The notes under the pieces are model-generated. The model did no database searches and was not told where the DNA came from. It saw only the letters and a program-made list of their open reading frames with translations. 39,538 nucleotides of DNA from a virus. The stretch spans positions 1-39,538 of IMG/VR virus record IMGVR_UViG_3300025732_000098; one strand, given 5' to 3'. Positions 1 to 6,917 of this stretch are shown in pieces (positions within the stretch are counted from its first letter, which is position 1; the number at the start of each line of letters is the position of its first letter). The position numbers were made by a program, and so were the translations under genes.

Positions 1-138
1 AAACCAGCAACAAAACAAACCAAGAAGAAGCCCAACATAAAGCAGGTAAGAAAGAAATCCATACTGTTGTCCCTCTTCAAGAAAGGCAAGAATGAAAAAG
101 TTAAACAAGTTAAAAAGAAAAATAAAAAGTCCTGAGTT
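1..138. repeat. Terminal direct repeat, left copy (assembly overlap of a circular genome)
   Basis: Bases 1-138 are identical to 39401-39538. The repeat lies inside coding sequence: the end of the endolysin gene and the start of the holin gene. A physical packaging repeat would more often be intergenic, so this is best read as the overlap left when a circular or circularly permuted genome is linearised. The endolysin and holin genes join up correctly across the junction. Confidence 0.95.
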
Positions 139-328
139 CAGGGCTGCATTTAAGTCCTACCTCCGTGCTGTTCTAGCATCGGCTGTAACTATGGGACTAG
201 CCCTATTGACAGATATGGCTCCAGAGTATGCAGTACTTATCGGTGGTCTAACAGCACCTATAGTTAAGTGGGCAGACAGAGCAGAACAGGACTTCGGATT
301 GAAATTTGATAAGGCTGCTGACGCATAG
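92..328 (+). CDS. Holin-like small membrane protein
   Basis: This 78-residue protein has a strongly basic N-terminus (about residues 1-20, starting MKKLNKLKRKIK). Two short hydrophobic segments follow (about 24-40 and 45-60), then a charged C-terminus. That layout, and its position directly after the endolysin, fit a holin that permeabilises the inner membrane at lysis. On the circle its ATG lies within the endolysin gene, with a 44-nt overlap in another frame; the upstream GAAAGGCAAG can serve as ribosome binding site. It is the last rightward gene before the bidirectional terminator. A second small membrane protein (38168-38371) lies two genes upstream, so which is holin and which is antiholin is unknown. 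Confidence 0.6.
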   Translation: MKKLNKLKRKIKSPEFRAAFKSYLRAVLASAVTMGLALLTDMAPEYAVLIGGLTAPIVKWADRAEQDFGLKFDKAADA

Positions 329-341
329 TATTAAATAAAAC

Positions 342-382
342 AGACCCCCTTACCTGGTCCGATAAGACAGGTAGGGGGGTCT
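342..382. terminator. Bidirectional rho-independent terminator
   Basis: A 15-bp stem pairs 342-356 (AGACCCCCTTACCTG) with 368-382, with one G-U pair and an 11-nt loop. Rightward it is followed by TTTT (382-385). Leftward it is followed by TGTTTTATTT. It sits between the convergent holin gene and leftward operon, where it can end both transcripts. Confidence 0.88.
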
Positions 383-419
383 TTTGTGCTTTCTGCTGGC
401 TTCCCCTTCCAACAGAAAC

Positions 420-881
420 TTATTCGTTTATCACTAGGTTGTGCCAGTATTCTGGCCTGCTCCTTGCATCATAGAATACTACTAGGTCACGCTCTTGCGT
501 GTCCCATCTAGTATGAAAGACTGGCTCTAGATGCGCTAGTTCTCTGGCTGGAACCATTGCTATGCCATCTGAAAATCTAAAACAGATACGGTGGTATGAG
601 TGTTCACTGTCTGTATATGGTGGTGCTATCAGCATCTGCTGTAGTTTGTTGAATGGAAAGATGGCTGGCTTGCTGCTGTCTGTCTTTAGCCATTTGATTT
701 CTAAATCACCGATGTAGTTCTCTCTGCCATTGCCCCATTGTAGGCAAATGTGAAAGTCAGTAAAGTAAAAGCGGGGAGTGCCATAAAACTTCCAGCCCTG
801 AAAGTACTCTGCCAAGGCTGTGGCTGCAATCTTTTCTCTCTTGCCGTCACTATTTACCTGACGTATAGGTTCAAGCGCCAC
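420..881 (-). CDS. Putative PD-(D/E)xK-type nuclease
   Basis: This 153-residue protein begins at a GTG that overlaps the end of the WhiB gene by 11 nt. An N-terminal helix is followed by a strand with Asp (YFTDFHI), then a GD-LEIKWLK segment in which E-x-K matches the core of PD-(D/E)xK nucleases. Next comes a helix with Lys/Gln (PFNKLQQML) and a later strand-turn (RFSDG). The order resembles small VRR-Nuc or resolvase-like folds, but the assignment rests on motif appearance only. It is the last gene of the leftward operon, directly before the terminator. A role in host DNA degradation or recombination would be inference. Confidence 0.55.
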   Translation of the reverse strand: MALEPIRQVNSDGKREKIAATALAEYFQGWKFYGTPRFYFTDFHICLQWGNGRENYIGDLEIKWLKTDSSKPAIFPFNKLQQMLIAPPYTDSEHSYHRICFRFSDGIAMVPARELAHLEPVFHTRWDTQERDLVVFYDARSRPEYWHNLVINE

Positions 882-1149
882 GTGTTCTTTGCTCCCAATC
901 TACTATCATTGACTTAGGCGTTATGCCTCTGACTCTGCGTATTGCTCTGCGCTGGTGAGGTAATGTACCTGCCCAGAATCCATCTACATCATACTCAAGT
1001 GCATACTCTAAACATTCCTGTCTGGCTGGACAACCATTACAAATCCTAGTTAGTAGTTCTCTTTCTGGATAATCATTACCTTGAGCAGAGAACCATAGGC
1101 TGGTATCTGTACCTTCACACGCTGCTCTGTTCTTAAATCTAGGTATCAC
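871..1149 (-). CDS. whiB: WhiB-family Fe-S transcription regulator
   Basis: This 92-residue protein has the four WhiB cysteines (C11, C37, C40, C46, with a CxxCxxxxxC core) that bind a [4Fe-4S] cluster. The family turn and basic patch follow at about 57-70 (GFWAGTLPHQRRAIRR). WhiB proteins act with the primary sigma factor at actinobacterial promoters; a WhiB of mycobacteriophage TM4 is known to down-regulate host whiB2 and interfere with septation. The start is GTG with AGGAGG upstream, immediately after the stop of the FmdB-like gene. With the sigma-like gene (1648-2301) it probably helps redirect host transcription. The family assignment is firm; its effect here is inferred. Confidence 0.93.
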   Translation of the reverse strand: MIPRFKNRAACEGTDTSLWFSAQGNDYPERELLTRICNGCPARQECLEYALEYDVDGFWAGTLPHQRRAIRRVRGITPKSMIVDWEQRTRGA

Positions 1150-1323
1150 TTAGCCTCCTGTTTTGTAGAAACCTGTGCCTTTGAAGTGCACTGGCGCTGC
1201 TGAAAACTTTTTATCCATCTGCACACCACAATCACCACAATTAATTATGTGGTTTGAGTCTATTGTAAAGTACTGCTCAATTACAATATTGCATATGGGA
1301 CAACTAAACTCATACGTTGGCAT
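1150..1323 (-). CDS. FmdB-like mini zinc-ribbon protein
   Basis: This 57-residue ORF starts MPTYEFSCPIC and carries CxxC (CPIC) and CGDCG knuckles about 20 residues apart. The C-terminal GTGFYKTG resembles the end of FmdB-type putative regulatory zinc ribbons. It starts inside the upstream 42-residue ORF (14-nt overlap) and ends one base before the WhiB start, while carrying the WhiB ribosome binding site (AGGAGG). The close coupling to WhiB suggests joint expression. A zinc-binding fold is likely from the cysteines; DNA or protein binding is inferred. Confidence 0.75.
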   Translation of the reverse strand: MPTYEFSCPICNIVIEQYFTIDSNHIINCGDCGVQMDKKFSAAPVHFKGTGFYKTGG

Positions 1324-1438
1324 CTTTATTTGCCTTCTTGTTCATATCTTTTATATATTTAATAGCCTTTAATTTTTTAGCCTCTGCTATCTTCTTACGG
1401 CGTAAGGCTGCTTTATATGGTGAAAACTTTTCAGTCAT
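1310..1438 (-). CDS. Small basic protein of unknown function
   Basis: This 42-residue Lys-rich ORF (MTEKFSPYKAALRRKKIAEAKK...) is probably a single helix. A GAGGA ribosome binding site precedes the ATG. It overlaps the end of the upstream zinc-ribbon gene by 8 nt and the start of the FmdB-like gene by 14 nt, which supports its being translated. It could bind nucleic acid or a host protein; no family was recognised. Confidence 0.6.
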   Translation of the reverse strand: MTEKFSPYKAALRRKKIAEAKKLKAIKYIKDMNKKANKDANV

Positions 1439-1664
1439 TGTAATCCTCGTCTATTGGTGTAGGTAGTGTGACCATACTGCCACATCCTGCACACTCTGCA
1501 TCTGTAAAGTAGAAGGCTATCTCTCCGTCTACAAATCCACCTAACATAACAAAGACATCACAGCCACACACGCATACTTCTGTTGGCTCACCACGCAAGT
1601 CCATTGACTTGCTGTAGTCTATCCGCTTTAGCAGGTCTCTAATGTCTTTACTCTGACTCATCAT
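1431..1664 (-). CDS. Small Cys-rich (zinc-ribbon-like) protein
   Basis: The protein is 77 residues from the first ATG of a tandem ATGATG (1664 or 1661), preceded by GAGCAGG. A longer frame opens at 1712 but lies mostly inside the sigma-like gene, so the internal start is preferred. Cysteines form CVCGC (mid-protein) and CAGCG pairs about 26 residues apart, as in a zinc ribbon. The C-terminus is acidic (PTPIDEDYND). It overlaps the sigma-like gene by 17 nt, so the two are probably coupled. Function unknown. Confidence 0.65.
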   Translation of the reverse strand: MMSQSKDIRDLLKRIDYSKSMDLRGEPTEVCVCGCDVFVMLGGFVDGEIAFYFTDAECAGCGSMVTLPTPIDEDYND

Positions 1665-2301
1665 CCTGCTCTTGCTGTTGTACATCTTCATCTGTGTATG
1701 GCCTCCAGCCACCTAGGTTTCTAATGAGTGAGTTGATAGCACGTTGTACTTTCATACGAGCGCCATCTGGTGTGGTCTTTAGGTCCTTGGCTATCAGGCT
1801 CCATTCCGCAGAGTCCGTGCTGAACCTAATTCTTAGAACATTTTGTTTAGCCTCTGTTAGTTTATAGAAAGCATTGGCTATGTCCGACCTTAGAACTAGC
1901 CAGTTGTTGCCGTCACTGCTGCCTTCTGACTTACTAAACTTATAATTTAAATCTTTAATCTTGCTGGGTATTTCATATGACTCAGAGATAATGCTAGGTA
2001 GGAACGCTTCAATAACTGAAGCGTCATAGTAATACAAGTCAAGTAACTCGTAGCCTACTGTTCTTGCCTTCTCCCTTTCGCAATGTTTAATTGCTGCATT
2101 GCGTAGGGATTTGGCTATTAACTTCTCTCTGTCTTTTATATCAAGGGCTGACCATTCAGTTAACTTTAAGGGATGCGTAACAAACCAGAGCCAAAGTACC
2201 TGCTGTATATCAGGTACTTCTACCATAGGATATTTTCTATGGTACTCAACTGATAACGACTTAACTAAGTAGTCGTATTCAGTTATGAACTCTTGGCTCA
2301 C
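1648..2301 (-). CDS. Sigma-70-like RNA polymerase sigma factor
   Basis: This 217-residue protein has a C-terminal segment (about 146-194) that reads as sigma region 4: a helix with LTEAKQNVLRIRF, then a helix-turn-helix around EWSLIAKDLKTTPDGARMKVQRA. The N-terminal helical part (about 30-80, rich in Trp, Leu and basic residues) could correspond to region 2 but is divergent. The start is GTG with a GGGAAGGG element and overlaps the upstream gene by 23 nt. A phage sigma factor would steer host polymerase to middle or late promoters. The C-terminal tail is acidic (EQDDESE). Confidence 0.65.
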   Translation of the reverse strand: MSQEFITEYDYLVKSLSVEYHRKYPMVEVPDIQQVLWLWFVTHPLKLTEWSALDIKDREKLIAKSLRNAAIKHCEREKARTVGYELLDLYYYDASVIEAFLPSIISESYEIPSKIKDLNYKFSKSEGSSDGNNWLVLRSDIANAFYKLTEAKQNVLRIRFSTDSAEWSLIAKDLKTTPDGARMKVQRAINSLIRNLGGWRPYTDEDVQQQEQDDESE

Positions 2302-2584
2302 TCAACCCTTCCCACTGTCCCCTTTGCACCATAAGTCCTATTATAGCATAGTTTGCCAAATCTTTCAGGGTATCTTCTATGGATTCATAGTTAGGTGTGT
2401 TGGATTTATTGTTAAAGGTTAGGTGTTCTAGCCGTGCCATCTTGTCGTGCATCCTGACAATCAGCCCGTTCATTGCCCCGCCTGGGGCACGGGCTATATT
2501 GTTGGGGCCGTAGTCCTGATGCTTGCGAACCATAATTACTTTTAGTTCCATTAGAATATCGTCAAAGTATTTAGTGTCCTTCAT
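2279..2584 (-). CDS. Nucleotide-modification-associated (DUF1599/Nmad1-like) protein
   Basis: This 101-residue helical protein has the family pattern: KHQDYGPNNI (about 21-30), RMHDKMARLEHL (44-55), then ESIEDTLKDLANYAIIG (67-83). DUF1599 proteins are distant relatives of MazG/dUTPase-like all-helical folds. They are common in phages, where some are linked to nucleotide or base modification. No partner base-modifying enzyme was recognised here. An AAAGG ribosome binding site precedes the ATG, and it overlaps its neighbours at both ends. Confidence 0.8.
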   Translation of the reverse strand: MKDTKYFDDILMELKVIMVRKHQDYGPNNIARAPGGAMNGLIVRMHDKMARLEHLTFNNKSNTPNYESIEDTLKDLANYAIIGLMVQRGQWEGLSEPRVHN

Positions 2585-2882
2585 TTAGTACCTTTCTGGA
2601 TTCGCTATCAAATTTAGCCATAGCATCTTGGACTATAACTTCTTCTACCACCTCATCACCATCACCCTGTGCTGCTGCTACTAGCACGTTGGCTAGCAGG
2701 GTAAGCAGTAACTGGGCTGAGTGTGGGTCTTTCTTGTTGGTCTCGTAAATATCTCGGAGTGCAGATAGTAAATCAATACCTTTGTGCTCGGATAGGGGCA
2801 CACCCATAATCAGGGGGTTCTCCTTTATATGTTCCCAAACCGCTTCTAAATTATCCGTTGAAGCATTTTCTGATTCGCTCAT
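2571..2882 (-). CDS. Hypothetical acidic protein
   Basis: This 103-residue acidic protein has a central hydrophobic helix (about 50-72, HSAQLLLTLLANVLVAAAQ) followed by an acidic stretch (GDGDEVVEEVIVQD). It overlaps the Toprim gene upstream by 32 nt and the DUF1599 gene downstream by 14 nt. No family was recognised. Position suggests a replication accessory role, but that is inference only. Confidence 0.6.
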   Translation of the reverse strand: MSESENASTDNLEAVWEHIKENPLIMGVPLSEHKGIDLLSALRDIYETNKKDPHSAQLLLTLLANVLVAAAQGDGDEVVEEVIVQDAMAKFDSESRKVLNEGH

Positions 2883-3480
2883 CTAAAAACTGTACTCCTT
2901 CCTGTAGCACGATGCTGTTTACATCGTGTCCGTCTGGCATCTGAACTATATTCACATTACCTAACTCACGGCTAATCTTCTTGCCAAACTCTAGCCCTGG
3001 ATTGTCACCATCTGCAAGGACAATGACTGTCTCAAAGTCGTCCAGTATCTTGGTGTAATAAGGCTTCCAGTTGTTAGCACCTGGGATACCTACTGCTGGG
3101 TGGCCTGTCTTGACTACTGTAGTGATTGCATCTATCTCACCTTCGGTGACGCAGATGTATTGGTTTGCTGTTAGTACCGCCTGTGCATTAAACATAGTGG
3201 TCTTAGCCCCTGGCAAGCCGATGTACTTAGGGTCCTCACCATTGATAGACCTGAACCGTATATCTACCACGCCTGATGGCGTGATGTATGGGATAACTAA
3301 CTTACCCTTGTAACCTTCGTGACCTGGTAATGGATTGTCCACTACTCCTAAATGAAACTTCCTTGCCTCGTCTACCGACAGACCCCGACTTGCCAGATAA
3401 TCTGCTGCTAGATGTACGTGCTGGGCGTACTCTGTCGTTGCCTGTAGGAGAAATTGTCTCTGCGAATTTGACAGCCTCAC
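2851..3480 (-). CDS. DNA primase, Toprim-domain part
   Basis: This 209-residue protein starts at GTG with a strong GGAAGGAGG eight bases upstream. Residues 20-50 resemble the bacterial primase segment before Toprim (DYLASRGLSVDEARKFHLG). The Toprim motifs are visible: Glu in VTEGEID (E113) and DxD in LADGDNPG (D157/D159). The zinc-binding N-terminal module lies in the preceding ORF (3302-3694), in another frame, overlapping by 179 nt. The enzyme is thus encoded as two pieces, or joined by a +1-type frameshift. Its role is primer synthesis for phage replication with the DnaB-like ATPase nearby. Confidence 0.85.
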   Translation of the reverse strand: MRLSNSQRQFLLQATTEYAQHVHLAADYLASRGLSVDEARKFHLGVVDNPLPGHEGYKGKLVIPYITPSGVVDIRFRSINGEDPKYIGLPGAKTTMFNAQAVLTANQYICVTEGEIDAITTVVKTGHPAVGIPGANNWKPYYTKILDDFETVIVLADGDNPGLEFGKKISRELGNVNIVQMPDGHDVNSIVLQEGVQFLDERIRKCFNG

Positions 3481-3694
3481 GATAGTTGCCTCCTTCCTTG
3501 TGCATAATTAAATCATATACGTCTCCACCGACTCCGCATCCGTGGCATTTAAATCTTTGTTCCTGATAGTTCACACCTGCTGAGGCGTGTTTATCTGGGT
3601 GGAATGGACATTTAATCTTTCGCCACCCACTGCCCTCTGGTGGCAGGGTGGCGCCTATATGTGCCAAGTAGGCAGCAATACTATGTTTGTCCAT
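3302..3694 (-). CDS. DNA primase, CHC2 zinc-finger part
   Basis: The ATG at 3694 is preferred over the TTG one codon earlier. The 130-residue frame has a CHC2 finger, C29-x2-H32 and C50-x2-C53 (CPFHPD ... FKCHGCGVGGD), then the usual helix ending near AVKFAETIS. After about residue 80 the frame becomes Ser/Arg-rich and low complexity, exactly where the other frame picks up primase sequence. The tail is therefore probably meaningless readthrough. It either works in trans with the Toprim protein (2851-3480) or is fused to it by frameshifting. It overlaps the resolvase-like gene by 14 nt. Confidence 0.82.
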   Translation of the reverse strand: MDKHSIAAYLAHIGATLPPEGSGWRKIKCPFHPDKHASAGVNYQEQRFKCHGCGVGGDVYDLIMHKEGGNYREAVKFAETISPTGNDRVRPARTSSSRLSGKSGSVGRRGKEVSFRSSGQSITRSRRLQG

Positions 3695-4025
3695 CAACTT
3701 TCTTTAGGAGTGCAAGCCATACCTTTGCTGGCATAGTTGCATACCACTCTCCTACGTCTCCTTTGCCTTTACGCTTATGGATTACTGTGCCTGTCCAAGC
3801 ACCATCGTTCTTCATCTCTACTTCTAACTCTGCTGTCCAGCCTGCAAGGTCTAACTTGGCGTGGTTCTTAACCTCAATGGTAACCCCTGGCAAACCGCTA
3901 ATGTCGCCTTTGTCTAAGGTTGCTCCTGCTAATCTGCGGTCTGCATACTTGTAGCCATTGGCTTTAAGCCAAGCCACGACTGCTCGTTCTGCTTGGCTAC
4001 CTTTTGCCTTGGCTGGATTACTCAA
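3681..4025 (-). CDS. Holliday-junction-resolvase-like PD-(D/E)xK nuclease
   Basis: This 114-residue protein starts at TTG; its N-terminus SNPAKAKGSQAERAVVAWL matches the usual start of archaeal-type/phage resolvases, with the catalytic Glu in the first helix. The core GDISGLPGVTIEVKNH gives D and E-V-K of a PD-(D/E)xK site. A basic loop (HKRKGKGD) follows. It likely resolves branched replication or recombination intermediates before packaging. It lies between replication genes and overlaps the upstream ORF by 8 nt. Confidence 0.75.
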   Translation of the reverse strand: MSNPAKAKGSQAERAVVAWLKANGYKYADRRLAGATLDKGDISGLPGVTIEVKNHAKLDLAGWTAELEVEMKNDGAWTGTVIHKRKGKGDVGEWYATMPAKVWLALLKKVDGQT

Positions 4026-4200
4026 GTCCTATTGCATCCCTTGTTATTTCATAAACCATTTTGTTTATAGTGTCATATAGAACATCATTGTTATACAACT
4101 CATCAACAACTATGTTCCACTCACCATCTAGTATTTGTCTACCAATTAATGTTTCTATATCTTGCTGAGATAAAGACATATCCCATATCTTAACCTCCAT
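4018..4200 (-). CDS. Small hypothetical protein
   Basis: A longer frame opens at 4236, but the ATG at 4200 has AGGAGG six bases upstream and an 11-nt overlap with the ATPase gene, so it is preferred. The 60-residue product is acidic and helical (LSQQDIETLIGRQILDG ...). No family was recognised. Confidence 0.6.
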   Translation of the reverse strand: MEVKIWDMSLSQQDIETLIGRQILDGEWNIVVDELYNNDVLYDTINKMVYEITRDAIGLE

Positions 4201-5008
4201 ACATAGCCTCCTGTGCATACTTAATCTGAACATCATCTAGATACATAGTGTCTGGATTAAAGGCTAGGCTGACATAGTTATTACCTGTCTGGTCTGCTCG
4301 CCCGTATCTGTTCTTGACTGGGGCTACACAAAGATAGGTGTCATCACCCTGCTTCATCTGACCTATGGTTAATACCATTGCTGGTATCTGATTGACAAGA
4401 CCTTGGATAGCACTACGTGGTTGGCAGGGATAACCCTCTGAGCCCTCCTTGGTATGGTGTAGAACTAGCACTGCTGAGTTGGTATCTCTTGCAAGATACT
4501 TTAACTCTTTCATTGCTGCTCTCATACCCTGGAATTCTTCGTGTCCATCCATTGCAATATCCATTAAGTTATCTACAACTATTAGTGTTGGGCTTCTGCC
4601 CCACACAGTTTCAAATGCACTGACCTCATCATCTAAATCTTTTAGAGTGGGTGTTGATTCAAAGGACCAGAACAAATGGTTGTTCATAACTAATATTTCT
4701 TCTGCTTTTTCTGGCTCACGTTTGAGCATCTGCTCTGCTGCTGTCTGTGTAATACGAGTAGACATAGCAAGTAATCGCATTGCCATAGTGTGAGCATTGG
4801 TATCTGCACTGAAGTACAGAGTAGGTACCTTTGCTCTGGCTGCAATAGCCAGTGCTACTGATGACTTACCTGCACCTGGTGTGCCTGCAACCATAGTAAT
4901 TTCTGCACGGCGCAAGATAATTCCTGCCCGCTCAAATGCCGCAAAAGCGGGTGGCAATGGTTCGCCACCCACCTCTGCTTTACTAATGCTGCGTTTAAGT
5001 GTTCTCAT
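4190..5008 (-). CDS. RecA/DnaB-like replicative helicase ATPase
   Basis: This 272-residue protein has a clear Walker A (GTPGAGKSS, about 42-50), a Walker B strand (TLIVVDN, D146) and a later LVLHHTKEG motif typical of the DnaB C-terminal/RecA-like ATPases. The DnaB N-terminal collar domain is absent, so it is a compact core or a loader-like ATPase. The ATG overlaps the stop of a Cys-rich mini-ORF (ATGA). With the two-part primase downstream it forms the likely replication initiation module. No phage DNA polymerase was recognised, so host polymerase is probably recruited. Confidence 0.82.
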   Translation of the reverse strand: MRTLKRSISKAEVGGEPLPPAFAAFERAGIILRRAEITMVAGTPGAGKSSVALAIAARAKVPTLYFSADTNAHTMAMRLLAMSTRITQTAAEQMLKREPEKAEEILVMNNHLFWSFESTPTLKDLDDEVSAFETVWGRSPTLIVVDNLMDIAMDGHEEFQGMRAAMKELKYLARDTNSAVLVLHHTKEGSEGYPCQPRSAIQGLVNQIPAMVLTIGQMKQGDDTYLCVAPVKNRYGRADQTGNNYVSLAFNPDTMYLDDVQIKYAQEAMYGG

Positions 5009-5157
5009 TTATCACAATCTTTCCGAAGATAATTAAGACATTCATCACAAGCATCTGCTTCACAATTTTCTCCGTGTATATCACACGTATCCCAAATGAT
5101 ACGTGCATTACAACATTCCGATAGTTTTACTATTGGAAAGTAAATTATGTTGGACAT
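5005..5157 (-). CDS. Cys-rich mini-protein
   Basis: This 50-residue ORF (starts MSNIIYFPIVKLSECC) has seven cysteines, including ECC, TCD, NCE, ACDEC and DC near the C-terminus. It begins in a TAATG overlap with the upstream gene and ends in an ATGA overlap with the helicase gene, which argues that it is translated. Metal binding is likely, function unknown. Confidence 0.65.
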   Translation of the reverse strand: MSNIIYFPIVKLSECCNARIIWDTCDIHGENCEADACDECLNYLRKDCDK

Positions 5158-5615
5158 TACTTCACTTGGTCTGGAACAAATACATTCCAGTCAGCGCTGC
5201 CAACTCTGACATAATCATTCTTGCACTTATCAAATGCACCCTTTGGTGCTGGGCAGAAGTAACCACGATACATACGTCCGTCTTTACCTGTTCCCTGAAT
5301 TGCAGTCATCTTGCCGTGTGGGCAATTACGTCCGCCACCAATAGATGGGGCTGATGTGCTGACTTCTGCATTGTCAACGATTGATGCACCTAATGCTGCT
5401 GCTACCTGCGCTGGTGCCATTGGCGCTGGTGCTGATGGTGTAATTGTAGTAACACCTTTGACTGCTGATTCTAGTTCTGTAACTGCAGAACGAATAGCCT
5501 CTAATGAATGTGCAACAACATTATCTAGTTCATCTCCGTGCTCTGCACGAACTGTTACTAGTGAACCTGCTGCTGTCTTTACTGTGATACTGATGGGCGC
5601 TTCGGTTGAAGACAC
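5157..5615 (-). CDS. Early protein with C-terminal Cys cluster
   Basis: The frame extends to a TTG at 5648, but the GTG at 5615 has AAGGAG at good spacing. This gives 152 residues (MSSTEAPISITVKTAAG ...). An N-terminal beta-like region and helix are followed by an Ala/Pro-rich linker (about 65-90). The C-terminal domain contains CPHGKM, YFCPAPKG and DKCKNDYV, which suggests a zinc-binding module. It lies directly after the exonuclease gene, and a role in binding single-stranded DNA or helping the nuclease is conceivable but unproven. Confidence 0.6.
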   Translation of the reverse strand: MSSTEAPISITVKTAAGSLVTVRAEHGDELDNVVAHSLEAIRSAVTELESAVKGVTTITPSAPAPMAPAQVAAALGASIVDNAEVSTSAPSIGGGRNCPHGKMTAIQGTGKDGRMYRGYFCPAPKGAFDKCKNDYVRVGSADWNVFVPDQVK

Positions 5616-5625
5616 TACCTTCTCC

Positions 5626-6393
5626 TTACTCTGGGAACGGAGTAGCAAGACCTTTCTTGTCTCGCCACTGTCTGACTTTCATTGCAAATTGTACACCCTT
5701 CCAGCCTTCTGCAATATCAATCCATACTAGTTTGCATAGACCACTACCTGCAGGTAGGTGGATGATGATGGCTTTATCTTTGTTCACGTCTCCCCATTTA
5801 CCACGGGTTGCCGTGTCAGGATAATACGGCAAGCCGTTGGCATAGATAGCCAACTGCATAGCAATATTATTTGGGTGGTCAATACGACCTGTCTTTATAT
5901 CTGCAATGAATCTTTCGCCTTCATACTCAACAACTCTGTCTGGTGTACCAGCAATCTTAAACTTATCTAAGACACAGAACTGTTCTATGAAAACTTTATT
6001 TAGTTTTTTTGTTGTTTGCTCGTAGGCAATTAAGTCCCCTGCCCACTCGTTTGGGATACTCACTGGTATACCCAAATCCATTTTCTCTGCGAATGTATGT
6101 ATGGCTGTGCCAATAGTTGCTGCCTTGCTAGCACCTGCTACTTCCATAGCATCTTCAATGTATTTATTGATAGCCATCTTGTCATCCTGTGCTGCGTTAA
6201 TAGCAAGGAGCAGGTCACTGCGAACTGATAATCCAATCGCAGCCATCCGCATTTTCCAGGCAGTAAGCGCTGACGGGTCGTCAAGACTGTTGGCTATTGT
6301 GGTAGCACGGGTATAAGCAACTGGCTTGCCACCTTTAGGTGGAACTATTAGTGGTCTGCCATATCTATCACGTTCTATTTCTACTGCTGCCAT
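5626..6393 (-). CDS. Cas4/RecB-like PD-(D/E)xK exonuclease
   Basis: This 255-residue protein has the RecB-family order: GTAIH (H99), GTPDRVV (D152), IADIKTG (D165-x-K167), and QLAIYA (Q180). These form the metal-dependent exonuclease active site. An N-terminal helical part precedes it. In phages such enzymes resect DNA ends for recombination or degrade host DNA. Upstream, AAGGAGA lies about 11 nt before the ATG. It is the first gene after a hairpin-bearing 105-nt gap. Confidence 0.85.
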   Translation of the reverse strand: MAAVEIERDRYGRPLIVPPKGGKPVAYTRATTIANSLDDPSALTAWKMRMAAIGLSVRSDLLLAINAAQDDKMAINKYIEDAMEVAGASKAATIGTAIHTFAEKMDLGIPVSIPNEWAGDLIAYEQTTKKLNKVFIEQFCVLDKFKIAGTPDRVVEYEGERFIADIKTGRIDHPNNIAMQLAIYANGLPYYPDTATRGKWGDVNKDKAIIIHLPAGSGLCKLVWIDIAEGWKGVQFAMKVRQWRDKKGLATPFPE

Positions 6394-6415
6394 AACTCTT
6401 TGTCTCCTTGTAAGT

Positions 6416-6490
6416 AGAGTGGGCCAGAAAGGAGACGAATCAAAACTAGCCCACTCTCTTGTGATGAATAGTACCAGAACGGTTGGTACT
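6416..6490. other. Two hairpins in the gap before the exonuclease gene
   Basis: The 105-nt gap 6394-6498 holds two inverted repeats. One is a 9-bp stem AGAGTGGGC (6416-6424) with 6449-6457 around a 24-nt loop. The other is a 7-bp stem AGTACCA (6470-6476) with 6484-6490 around a 7-nt loop. Neither has a T-tract downstream on the minus strand. They may act as mRNA processing or stability elements, or as weak attenuators, between the DUF932-side and replication-side genes. Confidence 0.5.
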
Positions 6491-6498
6491 ACTCAAGT

Positions 6499-6915
6499 TT
6501 ATTGTTGGGTTGTGTCGCTAATGTCTAGGCTCCAGTCATCTACTTGACCTTCGCCATTGAACTCTACTGTCAACTCATTGTTAACAATATCGTTGGCATC
6601 TTCTTCTGTTTCTGCCTCAATATCTGTGATAGTAAAGTGAATAGTACCAGTGACTGTAAACAAAGCCTTTAGTTTGGATGAACCAATACTATCTAGCAAG
6701 TCATTGACATCATCTACTGTTACTGTAATCTCACTATCACCTGAGTCATAGCGGTCTTTAAAGAAGTTATAGACTTCATCACGGAGTTGGCTGGTTTTAC
6801 TAGCATATGTGTAGTAGTTCTTTTTGTAGTAATCTCTATCTGTTATAGCAGATTTAATCATATCATCGGTATACTTGGTAGTAGTACCGTCTTCGTTTGT
6901 GTGTAGGTATTCCAT
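6499..6915 (-). CDS. Hypothetical acidic early protein
   Basis: The frame is open from 6984, but the ATG at 6915 has AAGGAGA upstream and follows the preceding stop by two bases. The 138-residue product (MEYLHTNEDGTTTKYTDD ...) has a Tyr-rich helical N-terminal half (KSAITDRDYYKKNYYTY) and a beta-rich acidic C-terminal half. No family was recognised. Confidence 0.7.
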   Translation of the reverse strand: MEYLHTNEDGTTTKYTDDMIKSAITDRDYYKKNYYTYASKTSQLRDEVYNFFKDRYDSGDSEITVTVDDVNDLLDSIGSSKLKALFTVTGTIHFTITDIEAETEEDANDIVNNELTVEFNGEGQVDDWSLDISDTTQQ

Positions 6916-6917
6916 TG

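Noticed and set aside
1175-1372. A 65-codon plus-strand ORF in the early region.
   Set aside because: It is antisense to the FmdB-like and 42-residue ORFs, which have ribosome binding sites and matched overlaps.
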